Part shown: one piece after another, positions 62,131-64,000 of the stretch
How positions within the stretch are numbered: position 1 is the stretch's first letter
How the letters are laid out: every line of letters begins with the position of its first letter
Assembly (NCBI GenBank): GCA_964017045.1
Contig: OZ024810.1
Location: 13,565,342-13,629,341 of the forward strand
DNA from: Omphiscola glabra
Taxonomy: Eukaryota > Mollusca > Gastropoda > Lymnaeidae
Reading direction: 5' to 3'
DNA: 64,000 nt
The notes under the pieces: model-generated
Database searches by the model: none
What the model was told of the DNA's origin: nothing
Seen by the model: the letters and a program-made list of their open reading frames with translations, nothing else
Position numbers and translations under genes: made by a program

Positions 62131-62412
62131 TACTGCAATAGTATAGGGCCAAAGCTACGCCCCTTACTTGCAGTATTGTCATAGCTACGCTGCGTACTGT
62201 AGTATTTTAGGCGTATAGCTACGCCGCTTACTGCAAAGCTATAGGCATATAGCTGCACTGCTTACTGGGACATTATAGGCATATTGCTACGCCCCTTTAC
62301 TGCAATATCCTAGGCCAATAGCTACTCGCTTTAGTGCAATATTATAGGCCAGGCCCCTTACTGTAATATTACAGGTCATTAGCTACGCACCTTACTGTAA
62401 TATTATAGGCAC
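62130..62412. repeat. ~37-bp degenerate array 5' of copy D
   Basis: Seven or eight units of tactgcaatattataggcca followed by atagctacgcccct, 0.9-1.2 kb 5' of the copy D start codon. In the direction of the gene it is the same unit that occurs twice 5' of copies B and C. Confidence 0.75.
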
Positions 62413-63297
62413 AATGTTTTCCTTTTTTAATTGCGTGTTTCGATCACCAACGTTTTAGTGCGCTAAAAAAAAGAAAATTAATATTGATTATAATGCAAAG
62501 AAATCATTTCTACTGTTCTTATCAGTAAATTACCGGTTTTCTGACATTGGGCGTGATTAGTCATGAACTGTAGATAAATGAGTTCAAGAACACAAAATTA
62601 AAGAACACAAAAAAAAAGTCCAAGATCAAGTTTATTTTATATATTGGCATAAAATGGAAAACAAAAATAAAAGTACATACTTCATCAAAATTTGCATTAT
62701 AATAATATATATTTAGGAATTTTTATTATTTTTGAATATCAAAAACAGAAACGTTATCAACGTTACCTAAAGTATATATTCTAGTTGCGGACATATATGA
62801 TGCAAAACATATTTAAAATTTCAAGGAATTAAATTTAAAGATTTTTTTTTTAAAGGTCTTCATTTTAATTTGAAAAAAGGCAATGAGAAATATAATCTTT
62901 TTTTATCTAAAGACAGGTTTAGGGAAGAGCCATTTCTTTTAATATTTAAGAAAACAAAAACAAATAGAGTTTAATAACTTTGATGTATATAGATTTTTAA
63001 TATTAATCAAGTTTTTTGTGGTGTTTCTTTAGTTCTTGAAAACTTTATTTTATTATCATTTGTATGGCGCACTTTGATGACTCTCGAAAACAAAATGCTG
63101 GACGCTCTTTGCTATTATTTCTTGTTTGGTTTGAATTTTGTAAATTTGTGATATGACAACATCAAAGTTCTTGGGTGAGATGAGATTGTTTGTATAATTA
63201 CATAAAAGAAATATTCTCTATTTACCCTGCGCTAGTCTTTATCAAATATTCTAATGTAAATAGTATGATATTTTTAAGTATTTAAAATTCCTAAAAG
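62412..63297 (+). promoter_or_regulatory. 5' flank of copy D (promoter not delimited)
   Basis: The last 200 bp match the flanks of B and C: ctattatttcttgtttggtt, gatatgacaacatcaaagtt and tattctaatgtaaatag. The shared block includes a conserved upstream ATG (63153 here) that opens a short frame of 14 codons; the equivalent in C is 30 codons, and in B it runs in frame into the gene. The rest is AT-rich with no recognised site. Confidence 0.4.
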
Positions 63298-63970
63298 ATG
63301 GAAGTAGTATCAATACCAACCTTGAAGCAGTTTTCATTGCTCTCACTTACTGAATGCCTTATCAATGAAAAATGTCCATGTCGAGTAATGAAAATGCAAT
63401 GGCTGAAATTGGTCGGACAACTGGACCGAGGCTCTTGGGGAGATGCCAGTAAATCTCTTTTTGACCGGATGGTGACATTTTATAGCCACAAACTCACATC
63501 GATGTAAGTAATCACAATGTGTTTATTGACGGGATCTAGAGAACTTAATATAAGAAATAAAAAGGTTTTCTTTGTTTGTTTGTTTGTTTGTTTGTTTGTT
63601 TGTTTTTTGTCTTTTGCTTACTTTTTCTACTTCTATTAGTTTTGTGTGCTGATGAAGGCTTTAAGCCGAAATGTCCAAATCTTTTGTCGTGTCTATAAAT
63701 ACAAGTTCAGAATACCATGTTCTTATATTTAATTTACACAACTTGAAAGCAGTCCATCAATTATTTATTTAAAAAAACAGGTGAAGCGAAGTTTTGTACT
63801 TTGCTTTAAATTAAGAAGCGTTGACTTATTTTGGGAAAGATTAATCTGATTGACATTGCTTTTAATTTTTACAGAATCATGGAGGCCCTTTTACCAATCA
63901 GTGCAAAAGACCTGCAGCTAAAAAAATGTCCTTTGGTCACAGAAGAGTGTTACAACAAAATAATGAACAG
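63298..63970 (+). CDS. LRR (RNI-type) protein, copy D, exons 1-2, continues off the window
   Basis: Exon 1 is 63298-63503 and exon 2 is 63875-63970. Exon 1 starts at ATG with M-E-V-V-S-I-P-T-L-K-Q-F-S-L-L-S-L and ends in phase 2 at gat|gtaagt; exon 2 follows an acag acceptor and ends at aacag|gttggt, the same weak donor used by the other copies. The two exons join in frame (about 100 residues). Exon 1 is six bases longer than in A-C (an extra S-I pair). Exon 2 is 96 bp, lacking the 2-bp insertion of copy B. Opposite orientation to A-C, head-to-head with C. Whether the rest is intact cannot be seen. Confidence 0.65.
63565..63605. repeat. (TTTG)n microsatellite in copy D intron 1
   Basis: About nine perfect TTTG units ending in ttttttgtc, inside intron 1. 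Confidence 0.9.
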
Positions 63971-64000
63971 GTTGGTCACGTTTAAACTAAGAAACAAACA

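Overview
This is eukaryotic, AT-rich, non-coding-dominated DNA from an invertebrate, most likely a pulmonate gastropod. The reasons are multi-exon genes with GT-AG introns, many non-LTR retrotransposon remnants, very abundant minisatellites, a retroelement 3' end of a kind I associate with snail genomes, and a SPIN-like hAT end (SPIN elements are known from the pond snail Lymnaea as well as tetrapods). The species assignment is inference. There is no bacterial-style gene organisation, no rRNA or tRNA that I can recognise, and no CRISPR.

The genic content is one tandemly duplicated family of leucine-rich-repeat (LRR, RNI-type) proteins. I reconstructed a 13-exon model by aligning the copies with each other. 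Exon lengths, intron phases and splice sites agree across copies. Copy A (minus, 12050 to 1401; exon 13 would lie left of the window) is intact as far as seen. Copy B (minus, 27933 to 16010) has all 13 exons but carries a +2 frameshift in exon 2 and a -10 frameshift in exon 6, so it is a young pseudogene. Copy C (minus, 56088 to 41439) is complete: 2070 coding bases, 689 residues. Copy D (plus, 63298 to the right edge) shows exons 1 and 2 and lies head-to-head with C. Relics at 33.0-34.2 kb (exon 13) and 35.86-36.95 kb (5' flank) suggest a further copy that was deleted.

Layout: 0-12 kb, copy A with minisatellites in introns 1, 4, 8, 10 and 12; 12-16 kb, a 26-bp satellite and a duplicated 3' flank segment; 16-28 kb, copy B; 28-31 kb, 15-bp and 9-bp arrays in the B 5' flank; 31-41 kb, a rearranged region of inverted repeats, gene relics and LINE pieces, including a 54-bp minisatellite made from an endonuclease motif; 41-56 kb, copy C; 56.8-62.4 kb, the C 5' flank, a 5'-truncated LINE with an intact reverse-transcriptase frame, a ~1 kb GATA array and a short array in front of copy D.

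The most striking pattern is that the gene copies carry repeats at matching positions (intron 8, intron 10, 5' flank) that have expanded by very different amounts, and that copy C looks mosaic between A-like and B-like sequence. The cellular role of the LRR family is unknown from sequence alone. Substrate-receptor or recognition roles are typical of RNI-type LRR proteins, but that is only an inference here.
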